Origin: an uncultured Lachnospiraceae bacterium
Lineage (GTDB): Bacteria; Bacillota; Clostridia; Lachnospirales; Lachnospiraceae
Reading direction: 5' to 3'
Assembly (NCBI GenBank): GCA_910589195.1
Contig: CAJUTC010000011.1
Location: 1 to 64,000, forward strand
DNA: 64,000 bases
Shown here: positions 1 to 10,172 of the stretch, piece by piece
How the letters are laid out: each line of letters starts with the position of its first letter
Position numbering within the stretch: position 1 is the stretch's first letter
The notes under the pieces: model-generated
What the model saw: only the letters and a program-made list of their open reading frames with translations
The model's database searches: none
Told to the model about the DNA's origin: nothing
Made by a program: the position numbers and the translations under genes

Positions 1-183
1 GATGGTATGCCTCTAAAATTTCGTCATGTTTTTTAGGGGGTGTCTGAACTGTTACCTTTTTACTTATTTTTCTTTTATTTATATCGCATACGGTTAGACC
101 ATTGCATTTTGCCGCTTTTCACGATACTTGACTATTTTGCAAAGATTTCTCGGTATTCTGACTGGTTGGCGTGTTTTGTAACA
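1..183. other. Left-edge region without a supported gene
   Basis: This AT-rich stretch lies downstream of the DUF554 gene. A minus-strand frame stays open from about position 130 to the window edge and would encode a lysine-rich peptide, but it contains no ATG and no ribosome binding site. It may be a fragment of a gene beyond the edge or chance; I do not call it. No convincing terminator is visible. Confidence 0.3.
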
Positions 184-882
184 CTAAAACGGCATCCGGC
201 TCCATAGTTGGGACAGGAAAAAGACTAAAATTAGAGCTGGAACCATATTCAGCACCTGGTAATGGCGGATCCCGGAAATTTTCAGGCCGACTGTTAACGT
301 GATGATTCCCCCTACCGCCTTAAAATCATTTATCATATAATCGGTCAGTAATGGATATAAAAGGTTTCCAAAAAAGAACAGCAGGCACCCGAGAATTACT
401 TGGGGAATGGCGATGGCTCCGATTAGATATCCTGTTACTGCCCCAAAAATAATGGCAGTGAAAAAATCCATAACTGACTTGGCAATCAGGATGGAGTGGT
501 CGCCGGAAATTCCAGAATTAATCGCACCGAATAAACCGGTTCCACTAAAGCAAAATAAAATAATCATGCTGATCAGATTATCCAGGTTCTCTTTTGTCAG
601 GCTACCTCCGGGAAGCTTAGAAGCCAGACCCGTAAGGCCCTTTGCCAGCGCTGACTCCATATTCAGCCATTCCCCTGCCAGCGTACCCAAAATCAGCGCC
701 ATTACGACCGCTGTAAGGGCATTTAACTGGACAATCAGAGTAATTCCCATGGTAATGGCCGAAAGGCCGAATATGCCGGTGAGGGCTGTGCTGATACGCT
801 TAGGGATACGGTTTCCTACCAAGGCGCCAATTATCCCCCCAGTTAACACTGCTGCTCCATTAATAAAAACGCCTATCGGCAT
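184..882 (-). CDS. DUF554 family integral membrane protein
   Basis: The 232-residue product is almost entirely hydrophobic, with about six to seven predicted membrane segments and glycine-rich turns such as GGIIGALVGNRIP near the N-terminus, which is typical of the DUF554 (YdfK-like) family. Its length matches that family. The function of DUF554 proteins is not established; they are presumed inner-membrane proteins, possibly transporters. The ATG at 882 is preceded by a strong GAGGAGGAG ribosome binding site six bases upstream. The gene stands alone, downstream of the tuf terminator, and so probably has its own promoter, which I could not identify clearly. Confidence 0.85.
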   Translation of the reverse strand: MPIGVFINGAAVLTGGIIGALVGNRIPKRISTALTGIFGLSAITMGITLIVQLNALTAVVMALILGTLAGEWLNMESALAKGLTGLASKLPGGSLTKENLDNLISMIILFCFSGTGLFGAINSGISGDHSILIAKSVMDFFTAIIFGAVTGYLIGAIAIPQVILGCLLFFFGNLLYPLLTDYMINDFKAVGGIITLTVGLKISGIRHYQVLNMVPALILVFFLSQLWSRMPF

Positions 883-1102
883 AGTTTACTCCTCCTCTGG
901 CGTAATGCCACACATACTTTTTATCAAATGTGTTCCGGTTATACAGAGCCAAGAATCCTGCTTCCCAAAAGTCCTTATCCGCAGCAGAGCGCTTCTTCAA
1001 TATCACGCCCCGCCCAGTAATCGCTTCACTGGGATAAACCCTGGTATCTTGTCCGGAAGGTTTTGTCTTACCGGATATACGTTCACCTATAGAAGACAAA
1101 AG

Positions 1103-1129
1103 ACCCCTCGGGATTTCTCCCAAGGGGCC
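1103..1129 (-). terminator. Rho-independent terminator of the str operon
   Basis: Read on the minus strand, GGCCCCTTGGG pairs with CCCGAGGGGTC around a short AGAAAT loop and is followed by TTTTGTCTT. It lies 24 bases after the tuf stop codon, so it should end the rpsL-rpsG-fusA-tuf transcript. It also shows that the 87-codon minus-strand frame running through it is not a gene. Confidence 0.85.
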
Positions 1130-1152
1130 AAAATCCAGCCCGGTATATCATC

Positions 1153-2346
1153 TTATTCTAAGATAGAAACAACTCTTCCGGAACCAACGGTTCTTCCGCC
1201 TTCACGGATAGCGAAACGAAGACCCTGCTCCATAGCAACTGGATGAATCAGCTCTACGGTCATTTCTACGTTATCGCCTGGCATACACATCTCAGTACCT
1301 TCTGGCAAATCGCAAACGCCAGTAACGTCAGTTGTTCTGAAGTAGAACTGTGGACGATAGTTATTGAAGAATGGAGTATGACGTCCACCCTCATCTTTGG
1401 TCAGAACGTATACCTGCGCGGTAAACTTATTATGGCACTTAACGGAACCTGGCTTGCACAGACACTGTCCTCTTTCAATTTCCGTTCTCTGAACGCCACG
1501 AAGCAGAGCGCCAATGTTATCGCCGGCACGTGCCTCGTCTAACAGCTTACGGAACATTTCGATACCAGTTACAACAACCTTACGGGTTTCCTCAGAAATA
1601 CCAACGATCTCAACCTCGTCAGACAGATGCAGAGTACCACGCTCTACTCTACCGGTAGCAACGGTACCACGACCGGTGATGGAGAATACGTCCTCTACAG
1701 GCATTAAGAATGGCTTATCTGTGTCACGGATCGGATCCGGAACGTAAGCGTCAACCTGCTCCATCAATTCAACGATCTTGTCACCCCATTCGCTGGATGG
1801 ATCTTCCAGTGCCTTTAACGCGGAACCCTGTACAACAGGAGTGTCATCACCCGGGAATTCATATTCATTCAACAGATCACGGATTTCCATTTCAACCAGC
1901 TCTAACAGCTCTGGATCATCTACCATATCGCACTTATTCATAAATACTACGATATAAGGTACGCCTACCTGGCGGGATAACAGGATATGCTCACGGGTCT
2001 GAGCCATAACACCGTCAGTAGCAGCTACTACTAAGATAGCACCGTCCATCTGAGCAGCACCAGTGATCATGTTCTTTACATAGTCAGCATGGCCTGGGCA
2101 GTCAACGTGTGCGTAATGTCTATTTGCGGTTTCATACTCAACGTGTGCGGTAGAGATGGTGATTCCACGCTCTCTCTCTTCTGGAGCCTTATCGATATTC
2201 TCGAACGCTACTGCCTCGCCGGTACCAAATCTCTCATGTAAAGTCTTGGTAATAGCAGCGGTTAAAGTAGTTTTACCATGGTCAACGTGGCCGATGGTGC
2301 CAATGTTGCAATGGGGTTTGGTTCTTTCAAACTTAGCTTTTGCCAT
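1153..2346 (-). CDS. tuf: Translation elongation factor Tu
   Basis: EF-Tu is the GTPase that carries aminoacyl-tRNA to the ribosomal A site. All GTP-binding motifs are present: GHVDHGKTT at about residue 19, DCPGHADY near 81 and NKCD near 136. They are followed by the two beta-barrel domains, and the 397-residue length is normal. The ATG at 2346 has an AAGGAGG site nine bases upstream. It is the last gene of the str operon but is separated from fusA by 173 bases that hold its own promoter, so it can be made in excess over the rest of the operon. Only one tuf copy is seen in this window. Confidence 0.99.
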   Translation of the reverse strand: MAKAKFERTKPHCNIGTIGHVDHGKTTLTAAITKTLHERFGTGEAVAFENIDKAPEERERGITISTAHVEYETANRHYAHVDCPGHADYVKNMITGAAQMDGAILVVAATDGVMAQTREHILLSRQVGVPYIVVFMNKCDMVDDPELLELVEMEIRDLLNEYEFPGDDTPVVQGSALKALEDPSSEWGDKIVELMEQVDAYVPDPIRDTDKPFLMPVEDVFSITGRGTVATGRVERGTLHLSDEVEIVGISEETRKVVVTGIEMFRKLLDEARAGDNIGALLRGVQRTEIERGQCLCKPGSVKCHNKFTAQVYVLTKDEGGRHTPFFNNYRPQFYFRTTDVTGVCDLPEGTEMCMPGDNVEMTVELIHPVAMEQGLRFAIREGGRTVGSGRVVSILE

Positions 2347-2412
2347 TTTTAAACGTCCTCCTTAATTTGCGCCTTTCGGCATTATTGTTTTGATAGATTC
2401 AGGCTAGTTTCC

Positions 2413-2441
2413 ATTATATTTGATTTATACGGATTTTTCAA
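2413..2441 (-). promoter_or_regulatory. Sigma-A promoter of tuf
   Basis: On the minus strand TTGAAA (2441-2436) and TATAAT (2418-2413) are separated by exactly 17 bases in the fusA-tuf spacer. Transcription would start near 2406, about 60 bases before the tuf start. A second internal promoter for tuf agrees with the high cellular demand for EF-Tu. Confidence 0.8.
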
Positions 2442-2470
2442 GCCTATTCTTTATAATCCAATGCTTTTTC

Positions 2471-2497
2471 AGTTACGGTTCCCAGTGAACGTAACCG
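2471..2497 (-). other. Hairpin in the fusA-tuf spacer
   Basis: GGTTACG and CGTAAC arms, extended by TTC/GAA after a bulge, form a hairpin just after the fusA stop codon. No run of T follows on the minus strand, so it is more likely a processing or partial termination element than a full terminator. Confidence 0.4.
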
Positions 2498-2519
2498 CTA
2501 TGCCCATTTAAAAAGCAGA

Positions 2520-4640
2520 TTACTTGCCTTTATGCTCGCTGAGTACCTTTTCCTGAATGGACTTAGGCACCTGCTCATACTTTTCAAAGAACATGGAATA
2601 GTTGCCACGCCCCTGTGTTTTGGAACGCAGATCGGTGGAATATCCGAACATTTCAGCTAAGGGAACATAGCCCTTTACCATCTTTCCGCCGCCGATATCT
2701 TCCATTCCTTCGATGCGCCCTCTTCTGGAATTAATATCGCCGATTACATCGCCCATATATTCCTCAGGCATGGTTACTTCAACCTTCATAATCGGTTCCA
2801 GCAAAACAGCTCCGCCCTTATTCATAGCATCTTTAAATGCCATAGAACCAGCAATGTGGAACGCCATTTCAGAGGAGTCAACTTCATGGTAAGAACCGTC
2901 GAATACGTTGGCATGCACACCCAGAACCGGGAATCCTCCCAGTACGCCGGACTTTGCCGCTTCCTCAATTCCTTCACCCACAGCCGGGATGTATTCCTTG
3001 GGAATCGCGCCGCCTACAACGGTAGACTCAAACTCAAAGGTCTTCTCTCCATTTGGATCCATAGGAGTAAAGGTAACTTTACAATGTCCATACTGTCCAC
3101 GTCCGCCAGACTGCCTTGCGTACTTGCTGTCCACGGAAACCTCCTTAGTAAAGGTTTCCTTATAGGCAACCTGAGGAGCGCCTACATTTGCCTCTACATT
3201 AAATTCACGGAGCAGACGGTCCACAATGATTTCCAGATGAAGCTCACCCATACCGGAAATAATCGTTTGACCGGTTTCATGATCGGTATGAACACGGAAT
3301 GTGGGATCTTCCTCAGCAAGCTTTGCCAAGGCTACGCCCATTTTATCCTGTCCTGCTTTTGTCTTAGGTTCGATTGCGATATCAATAACCGGCTCCGGGA
3401 ACTCCATGGATTCCAGAATAACCGGATGCTGCTCATCGCAGATGGTATCGCCGGTAGTAGTCAGCTTAAAGCCAACGGCTGCCGCGATATCGCCTGAGTA
3501 AACCTTATCCAGCTCCGCGCGTTTGTTAGCATGCATCTGCAGGATACGGCCTACACGCTCTTTCTTTCCTTTTGTAGCGTTCAGCACATAGGAACCGGAA
3601 TTCATAGTTCCGGAATATACGCGGAAGAACGCCAGCTTCCCTACAAACGGATCGGTCATAATCTTAAACGCCAGCGCGGAGAATGGTTCGTCATCAGAAG
3701 AATGGCGTTCAATCTCATTTCCTTCCATATCGGTACCCTTAATTGCCGGGATATCGGTAGGAGCAGGCATAAACTCCAAGATTGCGTCCAAAAGCTTCTG
3801 AACCCCTTTATTCCGGTAAGCGGTTCCGCAGCAAACCGGTATAGCGGTGCACTGGCAGGTAGCCTTTCTCAGGCCTGCCTTCAATTCCTCTACTGACGGC
3901 TCCTCGCCTTCCAGATACTGCATCATCAGATCATCATCCAGCTCGCAGATCTTCTCAACTAATTCGGTACGGTACAGTTCTGCCTCATCCGCCATATCTT
4001 CTGGGATATCAACGATAGAAATGTCCTCGCCCTTCTCATCATTATAGATGTAAGCTTTCATTTCAAATAAGTCAATAATCCCTTTGAATTCATCTTCCTT
4101 TCCAATTGGAAGCTGCAGGCAGATGGCATTCTTGCCCAGACGGGTACGAATCTGATCCACTGCGCCATAGAAATTCGCTCCCAGGATGTCCATCTTATTG
4201 ATAAATGCCATTCGGGGTACATTATATGTGTCAGCCTGGCGCCATACATTCTCAGACTGAGGTTCCACACCGCCCTTTGCGCAGAACACGCCTACGGCCC
4301 CATCCAGCACACGGAGGGAACGCTCAACTTCTACTGTAAAGTCAACGTGGCCTGGCGTGTCGATAATATTAATACGATGTTCCAGGGCACCCGGTTTATT
4401 CTTACAGTTTTCCTGCAGTGTCCAGTGGCAGGTTGTTGCCGCCGACGTGATGGTGATCCCTCTTTCCTGCTCTTGTTCCATCCAGTCCATGGTAGCAGTA
4501 CCTTCATGGGTATCACCGATTTTATAGTTAACACCAGTGTAATAAAGGATACGCTCGGTCAATGTGGTCTTACCCGCATCGATATGAGCCATAATGCCGA
4601 TATTCCTGGTTCTCTCCAAAGGATATTCTCTTCCAGCCAA
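2520..4640 (-). CDS. fusA: Translation elongation factor G
   Basis: EF-G is the GTPase that drives ribosomal translocation and, with RRF, ribosome recycling. GTP-binding motifs AHIDAGKTT (about residue 18), DTPGH and NKMD are intact, and domains II to V follow in the normal order for a 706-residue protein. The start is a TTG at 4640, eight bases after AAGGAGG; the next residues [20 protein letters not shown] match the family N-terminus, so this start fits both signals. It lies 27 bases after rpsG in the str operon. One bacterial EF-G is expected for translation; no tetracycline-resistance-type features are seen. Confidence 0.98.
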   Translation of the reverse strand: MAGREYPLERTRNIGIMAHIDAGKTTLTERILYYTGVNYKIGDTHEGTATMDWMEQEQERGITITSAATTCHWTLQENCKNKPGALEHRINIIDTPGHVDFTVEVERSLRVLDGAVGVFCAKGGVEPQSENVWRQADTYNVPRMAFINKMDILGANFYGAVDQIRTRLGKNAICLQLPIGKEDEFKGIIDLFEMKAYIYNDEKGEDISIVDIPEDMADEAELYRTELVEKICELDDDLMMQYLEGEEPSVEELKAGLRKATCQCTAIPVCCGTAYRNKGVQKLLDAILEFMPAPTDIPAIKGTDMEGNEIERHSSDDEPFSALAFKIMTDPFVGKLAFFRVYSGTMNSGSYVLNATKGKKERVGRILQMHANKRAELDKVYSGDIAAAVGFKLTTTGDTICDEQHPVILESMEFPEPVIDIAIEPKTKAGQDKMGVALAKLAEEDPTFRVHTDHETGQTIISGMGELHLEIIVDRLLREFNVEANVGAPQVAYKETFTKEVSVDSKYARQSGGRGQYGHCKVTFTPMDPNGEKTFEFESTVVGGAIPKEYIPAVGEGIEEAAKSGVLGGFPVLGVHANVFDGSYHEVDSSEMAFHIAGSMAFKDAMNKGGAVLLEPIMKVEVTMPEEYMGDVIGDINSRRGRIEGMEDIGGGKMVKGYVPLAEMFGYSTDLRSKTQGRGNYSMFFEKYEQVPKSIQEKVLSEHKGK

Positions 4641-4667
4641 GGCTCTTTCCTCCTTCTAGTCTTCCAC

Positions 4668-5138
4668 TTAGAAACGGTAATGGGAGAACGCTTTGTTTGC
4701 CTCTGCCATCTTGTGCATATCTTCTTTCTTCTTTACAGACGCGCCGGTGTTATTGGCAGCATCCATAATTTCATTTGCCAGCCGTTCCTGCTGGGTCTTC
4801 TCACCCCTCTTGCGGGAGTAAAGAGTCAGCCAGCGGAGCGCAAGCGCCTGTCTTCTCTCTGGCTTTACCTCGATGGGCACCTGATAGGTAGCGCCGCCGA
4901 TACGTTTTGCCTTAACTTCCAATACAGGCATAATATTATTCATCGCTTCTTCAAATACTTCCAGCGCGTCTTTTCCGGTTTTATCCGCAACACGGTCAAA
5001 TGCGCCGTATACAATCTTTTGCGCAACACCCTTCTTACCGTCTAACATAATGTTGTTAATTAATTTGGTAACAACCTTATTATTGTAAATCGGGTCTGCC
5101 AGTACGTCTCTTTTCTGAGTATGTCCTTTACGTGGCAC
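4668..5138 (-). CDS. rpsG: 30S ribosomal protein S7
   Basis: S7 is a primary 16S rRNA-binding protein that organises the head of the small subunit. The 156-residue sequence starts with PRKG and contains the conserved [18 protein letters not shown] segment near residue 85 and the basic SRKRGEKT region. The start is a GTG at 5138 with AAGGAGG ten bases upstream. It is the second gene of the str operon. The 219-base spacer to rpsL is unusually long and contains two hairpins that could serve in feedback control, as S7 does in enterobacteria; that role here is only inference. Confidence 0.98.
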   Translation of the reverse strand: MPRKGHTQKRDVLADPIYNNKVVTKLINNIMLDGKKGVAQKIVYGAFDRVADKTGKDALEVFEEAMNNIMPVLEVKAKRIGGATYQVPIEVKPERRQALALRWLTLYSRKRGEKTQQERLANEIMDAANNTGASVKKKEDMHKMAEANKAFSHYRF

Positions 5139-5160
5139 GTTACTTCCCTCCTTAATATGG

Positions 5161-5179
5161 TACGGAATTCCCTTCCGTA
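5161..5179 (-). other. Hairpin in the rpsL-rpsG spacer
   Basis: TACGGAA and TTCCGTA form a perfect seven-pair stem with a five-base loop, ending 22 bases before the rpsG start codon. A second stem, ATCACC/GGTGAT, lies near 5263-5281. These may mark an S7-binding or RNA-processing site; there is no T run to suggest termination. Confidence 0.4.
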
Positions 5180-5357
5180 TGCATTAGATCATAGGTACTC
5201 ATGCTTAAGCAGGCCTAACACTTGCGCTTCCTCCTGCCATGGCACGTTCATGCGCGGAATCACCAGCAAACGGTGATCAATCTCTATCTCCTGCAACCTA
5301 CAGGTTCAATATCATCATTCCGGCATAAATCCTATCATGTCTTACTGCTTTTTCAGA

Positions 5358-5777
5358 TTACTTTTTCACTTTTGGCCTCTTGGCACCGTACTTGGAACGA
5401 GCCTGCTTTCTGTTTGCAACACCCGCGGTATCCAAGGTTCCTCTGATAATGTGGTATCTGGTACCCGGAAGGTCCTTTACTCTACCACCACGAATCAGAA
5501 CTACGCTATGCTCCTGTAAGTTATGGCCTTCACCTGGAATGTAGCTGGTAACTTCGATTCCGTTGGAAAGACGAACTCTGGCAATCTTACGAAGCGCGGA
5601 GTTTGGCTTCTTAGGAGTAGCCGTTTTTACAGCGGTACATACGCCTCTCTTCTGCGGAGAAGAAATATCCGTTGCTCTTTTCTGTAACGAATTGAATCCC
5701 TTCTGCAGAGCCGGAGCGGTAGATTTCTTTACGCTGGTCTGTCTTCCTTTTCTAACTAACTGGTTAAATGTTGGCAT
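5358..5777 (-). CDS. rpsL: 30S ribosomal protein S12
   Basis: S12 lies at the decoding centre and controls translational accuracy. The 139-residue product begins [11 protein letters not shown] and keeps the diagnostic [17 protein letters not shown] segment and the [12 protein letters not shown] loop, including the lysine and proline positions where streptomycin-resistance changes occur. The open frame extends 27 codons upstream, but the ATG at 5777 has a near-perfect AGGAGGTG site and matches the family start, so I use it. It is the first gene of the str operon, with no rpoB or rpoC immediately upstream; a divergent malic enzyme gene is there instead. Confidence 0.98.
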   Translation of the reverse strand: MPTFNQLVRKGRQTSVKKSTAPALQKGFNSLQKRATDISSPQKRGVCTAVKTATPKKPNSALRKIARVRLSNGIEVTSYIPGEGHNLQEHSVVLIRGGRVKDLPGTRYHIIRGTLDTAGVANRKQARSKYGAKRPKVKK

Positions 5778-5826
5778 TCTTTTCACCTCCTGTGATATTG
5801 ACTGTGGTTGCTGTATTGCAGCTTTT

Positions 5827-5861
5827 GGCATACAAAAAAATCTGGTATATTTTTGCATACC
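5827..5861 (-). promoter_or_regulatory. Str operon leader with alternative hairpins
   Basis: Shortly after the predicted str transcription start the minus strand can form either GGTAT/ATACC followed by AGATTTTTTT, which resembles a small terminator, or a longer pairing of GGTATGCAAAAA with TTTTTTGTATGCC (with G-U pairs). The two share the same 5' arm and exclude each other. This could be an attenuator for ribosomal protein synthesis; no ligand or protein is known from the sequence. Confidence 0.4.
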
Positions 5862-5867
5862 TTAATG

Positions 5868-5896
5868 ATTATAGCCATACTCCCGGATTCTGTCAA
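5868..5896 (-). promoter_or_regulatory. Consensus sigma-A promoter of the str operon
   Basis: Minus-strand TTGACA (5896-5891) and TATAAT (5873-5868) are separated by 17 bases, a perfect match to the housekeeping consensus. Transcription should start near 5861, giving an 84-base leader before rpsL. Confidence 0.92.
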
Positions 5897-6059
5897 GGAA
5901 TTTCGATAAAGAATCTTCCTGTTTTCCGGGATTTTTCACTTCTTTTGCTATTTTGCGGCCTTCTTTTCCTTCCTGCTTCATTGAACTCTATTGTTTTTTA
6001 TGATACACTGTTTCTGAAAATATTCACATTCTTACTTACAAAACCAAGGAGATGAAACC

Positions 6060-7238
6060 ATGGACGTAAATGAAAAAGCCCTAAACCTTCATTATGATTT
6101 AAAAGGGAAAATCGAAGTGATTTCCCGCAAATCCATAACTACCAGAGAAGATTTATCTCTACTGTACACCCCAGGCGTAGCAGAACCATGCCGCCAGATT
6201 GCGGCTGATTATGAAAAATCCTTTCTTTTAACCCGCCGTTCTAATTTAGTAGCTGTCATTACAGACGGCACTGCCGTGCTGGGCCTTGGGGATATTGGCC
6301 CTGCCGCCGGAATGCCGGTTATGGAAGGGAAATGTGCCTTGTTTAAAGAATTTGCAGACGTGGATGCCTTCCCTATCTGCATCGATTCCAAAGATACTGA
6401 TACCATTGTATCCACCATCGCCCTGATCTCCAAAAGCTTTGGCGGAATTAACTTAGAAGACATCGCTGCCCCCCGATGCTTTGAAATCGAACGCCGTTTA
6501 AAAGAAATCTGCGATATTCCGGTTTTCCATGACGATCAGCACGGAACCGCCATTGTTGTAGCAGCCGCCATGCTGAATGCCATGAAGGTGACAGGAAAAA
6601 CAATGGGGCAGATGCGGATTGTCATTAACGGCGCCGGCGCTGCCGGGATTGCCATTGGAAAGCTTCTAATCCGGATGGGTTTTGGAAACATTATTATGTG
6701 CGACATAAACGGCATCATCTGTGAAGGTGACCAGGGCTTAAATTCCGGCCAGGAGGAAATTTCCCATATTAGCAATCTGAAAAAGGAACACGGCCTTCTG
6801 GCAGATGCCTTAAAAAACGCTGACGCATTTGTAGGCGTATCCCGGCCAAACCTGGTAACAAAGGAAATGGTAGGGTCCATGAATCAAGGAATCGTATTTG
6901 CCATGGCAAACCCGGTTCCAGAAATCATGCCAGACGAAGCCAAAGCCGGCGGAGCCGCAGTAGTGGGCACCGGGCGTTCCGATTATCCCAATCAGATAAA
7001 CAATGTATTGATCTTTCCTGGCATTTTTAAAGGAGCCCTGTCTGTCCGCGCAAAGGAGATTACAGAATCCATGAAGCAGAAAGCAGCTTATGCCATCGCG
7101 GGCATGATTCCAGAATCAGAGCTTTCCCCAGATTATATTATCCCCTCTGCCCTGGATAAATCGGTGGCAGATGTGGTGGCAAAAGCAGTAGCGGAAACTG
7201 CCATAGAAGAAGGAATCGCCCGTTCGGTATCGGAATAA
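6060..7238 (+). CDS. Malic enzyme (oxaloacetate-decarboxylating malate dehydrogenase)
   Basis: This cytosolic enzyme converts malate to pyruvate and CO2 while reducing NAD or NADP. The 392-residue length is that of the short bacterial form without the C-terminal phosphotransacetylase-like domain. Visible motifs are LLYTPGVAEPC near residue 35, the metal and substrate region FHDDQHGTAIV near 160, and the dinucleotide-binding INGAGAAGIAIGKLL near 190. The start has AAGGAGATGAAACC directly upstream. It is transcribed away from the str operon. No clear promoter or strong terminator is visible; the downstream 140 bases are AT-rich and contain the ridA promoter. Cofactor preference cannot be read from the sequence with certainty. 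Confidence 0.95.
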   Translation: MDVNEKALNLHYDLKGKIEVISRKSITTREDLSLLYTPGVAEPCRQIAADYEKSFLLTRRSNLVAVITDGTAVLGLGDIGPAAGMPVMEGKCALFKEFADVDAFPICIDSKDTDTIVSTIALISKSFGGINLEDIAAPRCFEIERRLKEICDIPVFHDDQHGTAIVVAAAMLNAMKVTGKTMGQMRIVINGAGAAGIAIGKLLIRMGFGNIIMCDINGIICEGDQGLNSGQEEISHISNLKKEHGLLADALKNADAFVGVSRPNLVTKEMVGSMNQGIVFAMANPVPEIMPDEAKAGGAAVVGTGRSDYPNQINNVLIFPGIFKGALSVRAKEITESMKQKAAYAIAGMIPESELSPDYIIPSALDKSVADVVAKAVAETAIEEGIARSVSE

Positions 7239-7308
7239 TCCGGTATCCAAAATATTTTAGTTTTTATTACATTTTCTAAAACATTTTTAGTTTTTTAGCA
7301 AAATCCTA

Positions 7309-7337
7309 TTGATTCCGCAAGAAGAATCCGCTACAAT
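7309..7337 (+). promoter_or_regulatory. Promoter of ridA
   Basis: TTGATT (7309-7314) and TACAAT (7332-7337) are 17 bases apart. The predicted start near 7344 leaves a leader of about 40 bases before the ridA ATG. Confidence 0.7.
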
Positions 7338-7382
7338 ACAGTTAAGAAGCAAAACAATCTTTAATACAGGAGGAATGTGACA

Positions 7383-7766
7383 ATGAAGAAAGTATTTGCA
7401 ACCACAAACGCCCCAGGCGCAATCGGCCCCTATTCTCAGGCAGTTCAGGCCGGAAATATGGTTTTTGTATCGGGACAGCTTCCGATTGATCCGGCTACCG
7501 GAGCTTTTGCCGGAGAAGATATTCAATCTCAAACCCGCCAGTCCTTAACAAACATTAAGAATATCTTAGCCAGCGAAGGGATTGATATGAGCCAGGTAAT
7601 TCGTGTAGGTGTATTCTTAAAAGACATGAATATGTTCGGGGATATGAATGCGGTATATGGAGAATTTTTTGAAAGCGATTACCCTGCAAGAGCTGCTGTA
7701 GAAGTAGCACGCCTTCCAAAAGATGCTTTGGTAGAGATTGAGGCAGTTGCATATACAGAGAAATAG
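7383..7766 (+). CDS. ridA: RidA family reactive-intermediate deaminase
   Basis: RidA proteins hydrolyse reactive enamine/imine intermediates such as 2-aminoacrylate released by PLP enzymes. The 127-residue product has the family pattern: NAPGAIGPYSQAVQAG near the N-terminus, VFVSGQLPIDP, a central QSLTNIKNIL helix, and near the C-terminus a PARAAVEVARLPKDALVEIEA stretch holding the conserved arginine and glutamate. A GTG two codons upstream is in frame, but it lies only three bases from the AGGAGG at 7368, whereas the ATG at 7383 is nine bases away and is preferred. It is a single-gene unit with its own promoter and a strong terminator shared with glnN. Confidence 0.96.
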   Translation: MKKVFATTNAPGAIGPYSQAVQAGNMVFVSGQLPIDPATGAFAGEDIQSQTRQSLTNIKNILASEGIDMSQVIRVGVFLKDMNMFGDMNAVYGEFFESDYPARAAVEVARLPKDALVEIEAVAYTEK

Positions 7767-7890
7767 CCAAATTGCGCTACTGGAATGATTCCGTTCCTAT
7801 ATTGGCTTTCCAGGCTTTTTATGCCCGGCAGTGAACGTGCCTCCATGAATCACCTTATGTTTGTGCGTTTCAGAACCGGAGCATTGATCT

Positions 7891-7934
7891 TTCACAAAAG
7901 GGGCTGTCGATTTTCTGACAGCCCCTTTTGTGAA
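7891..7934. terminator. Bidirectional terminator between ridA and glnN
   Basis: An 18-pair perfect stem (arms starting TTCACAAAAGGGGCTGTC) closes on an eight-base loop. Because the arm contains AAAAGGGG and CCCCTTTT, a T run follows the GC core in both directions, so it can end both the plus-strand ridA and the minus-strand glnN transcripts. Confidence 0.93.
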
Positions 7935-7974
7935 AGGGTATGTTGGTTAAGTATCCTTTCCCCTTCTTAATCTT

Positions 7975-10092
7975 CTATACCTCAAAAATCAAATCTCCGT
8001 AGCTTGGCATAGGCCATAATTCTTTATCAACCACCATCTCCAGTTGATCGATCGGCGCCCTTAACGCGTTCATTGCCGGTACTACCTGATCATGATAGAA
8101 TACAGCCTGAGCACGTCCTTCTTCCATCTTGCAGGCTTTCTCATCGATTTCCTTCAGTCCGGCCAAGGCCACTCTTGTTTCGCTTAAAAGATCGGAGCAT
8201 TCGGTAAGAAGCTCTGACTGGACACTTACATCGGCGGCAGGGCAGGCGGTTTTCACCGCGTTGATGGACTGGGCAAGCCGGGTCGTATACCGGATTACCG
8301 CCGGGATAAACTGTTTGCCGGCCATGTCAATCATGGTTTTCGCTTCAATATTGATTACCTTGGAATAGGTTTCATATTCAATCTCAGCCCTGGATTCCAG
8401 TTCAGCCCTGGTAAATACATTAAATTCTTCAAACAGTTTTACTGCCTTATCTGTGGTTAAGGATGGAATAGCATCTACCATGGACTTGATGTTGGGAAGC
8501 CCCCGCTTTCTGGCCTCTTCTACCCAGGCATCGGAATAGCCATTTCCGTTAAAGATAATTCGCTTGTGGTCAGCTAACATTTTTTTAATCAGGTCATGGA
8601 CTGCCAATTCGAAGTCCTCTGCCTTCTCCAGCTCATCTGCCGCTTCCTTAAAAGCTTCTGCCACAATGGTATTTAATACCACGTTAGGGGAAGAAATTGA
8701 ATCGGCTGAGCCTACCATGCGGAACTCAAATTTGTTTCCGGTAAACGCAAAAGGTGAGGTACGGTTCCGGTCTGTGGCGTCTTTATCCAAATCTGGCAGG
8801 GTAGCCACTCCCGTCATCAGCTTGCCTCCCTGTTTGGAATGGGTGGCTTCGCCAGTGCTGCAAAGCTGATCGATTACGTCCTCAAGCTGCTCTCCCAGGA
8901 AAATGGAAATAATCGCTGGCGGCGCCTCGTTGGCCCCTAACCGATGATCGTTCCCCACGTCTGCCGCTGACTGCCGCAGCAGATCCGCATGGGTGTCTAC
9001 TGCTTTTAAAATGCAGGCTAACACTAGCAGGAACTGGATATTCTCATGAGGGGTTTCACCAGGATTCAGCATATTGATGCCGTCGTCGGTGGTGATGGAC
9101 CAGTTGTTATGTTTGCCCGAACCATTTACCCCCGCAAATGGCTTTTCATGAAGGAGGCAGGTTAGGCCGTGACGCCCCGCCACTTTTTTTAACGTTTCCA
9201 TAACCATCTGGTTGTGATCTACCGCCAAATTTGCTTCTGCGTAAATGGGAGCCAATTCATGCTGCGCCGGTGCTACTTCATTATGTTGGGTTTTAGCGGA
9301 AACCCCCAGCTTCCAAAGCTCTCTGTTTAATTCATTCATAAACGAACCGATCCGCTCCCGAATAGTGCCAAAATAATGGTCATCCATTTCCTGGCCCTTG
9401 GGCGGCATCGCCCCAAACAAGGTCCGTCCCGTATAAATCAAATCCTTTCGCTGTAAGTACTTAGCACGGTCTACCAGGAAATATTCCTGTTCCGGCCCTA
9501 CTGAAGGCGTTACCTTCTTTGAGGTCGTATTGCCAAACAGGCGCAAAATCCGTAAGGCCTGCTGGTCAATGGCCTGCATGGAGCGGAGCAGCGGCGTTTT
9601 CTTATCCAGCGCTTCTCCTCTGTAAGAACAGAATGCGGTAGGAATGCAAAGGGTCACTCCTGTGGCGTCTTCTTTTAAAAACGCGGGAGAGGTACAATCC
9701 CAGGCAGTATAACCTCTTGCCTCAAACGTAGCCCTTAATCCCCCTGACGGGAATGAAGAGGCATCCGGTTCCCCTTTTACCAGTTCCTTTCCGGAGAACT
9801 CTAACATAATTTTCCCGCTTGCGTCTGGCGCCGAGATAAAGGAATCATGCTTTTCCGCCGTAACTCCTGTTAATGGCTGAAACCAATGGGTGTAGTGGGT
9901 AGCTCCCCGTTCTACTGCCCACTCCTTCATCGCCTGAGCTACCGAATCGGCAATTCCCGCTTCCAGTTCTTTGCCTTCTACAATGGTTTTTTTCAGTTTC
10001 TTATAAACGCTTTTTGGAAGACGTTCCCTCATAACCGCATCATTAAATACATTCTCACCGAAAATCTCGGCTACGTTTACCGTTTCACCCAT
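7975..10092 (-). CDS. glnN: Class III glutamine synthetase
   Basis: Glutamine synthetase joins ammonia to glutamate using ATP. The 705-residue size and the absence of a classical GlnA N-terminus place it in class III (GlnN), common in Bacteroidetes and Clostridia. Visible motifs are [13 protein letters not shown] near residue 200, [10 protein letters not shown] near 270 and the ATP-binding [14 protein letters not shown] near 320. The frame has an earlier ATG at 10104, but GAGAGAGG touches it directly, while the ATG at 10092 ([11 protein letters not shown]) is 12 bases away; I prefer 10092. It is transcribed alone, with a hairpin-rich leader upstream and a strong shared terminator downstream. 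Confidence 0.96.
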   Translation of the reverse strand: MGETVNVAEIFGENVFNDAVMRERLPKSVYKKLKKTIVEGKELEAGIADSVAQAMKEWAVERGATHYTHWFQPLTGVTAEKHDSFISAPDASGKIMLEFSGKELVKGEPDASSFPSGGLRATFEARGYTAWDCTSPAFLKEDATGVTLCIPTAFCSYRGEALDKKTPLLRSMQAIDQQALRILRLFGNTTSKKVTPSVGPEQEYFLVDRAKYLQRKDLIYTGRTLFGAMPPKGQEMDDHYFGTIRERIGSFMNELNRELWKLGVSAKTQHNEVAPAQHELAPIYAEANLAVDHNQMVMETLKKVAGRHGLTCLLHEKPFAGVNGSGKHNNWSITTDDGINMLNPGETPHENIQFLLVLACILKAVDTHADLLRQSAADVGNDHRLGANEAPPAIISIFLGEQLEDVIDQLCSTGEATHSKQGGKLMTGVATLPDLDKDATDRNRTSPFAFTGNKFEFRMVGSADSISSPNVVLNTIVAEAFKEAADELEKAEDFELAVHDLIKKMLADHKRIIFNGNGYSDAWVEEARKRGLPNIKSMVDAIPSLTTDKAVKLFEEFNVFTRAELESRAEIEYETYSKVINIEAKTMIDMAGKQFIPAVIRYTTRLAQSINAVKTACPAADVSVQSELLTECSDLLSETRVALAGLKEIDEKACKMEEGRAQAVFYHDQVVPAMNALRAPIDQLEMVVDKELWPMPSYGDLIFEV

Positions 10093-10172
10093 AGATTTTT
10101 CCATCCTCTCTCAAATTTTAAAAATCCTGCACGTTCTGTCTTATGCATACCTTACGCGAAATCATTCAAACT

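Noticed and set aside
1..130. A minus-strand open frame running off the left edge
   Set aside because: No start codon or ribosome site; the peptide is lysine-rich and low complexity in part.
860..1123. An 87-codon minus-strand frame between the DUF554 gene and tuf
   Set aside because: It starts with TTG inside the tuf terminator hairpin, has no ribosome site and overlaps the DUF554 start.
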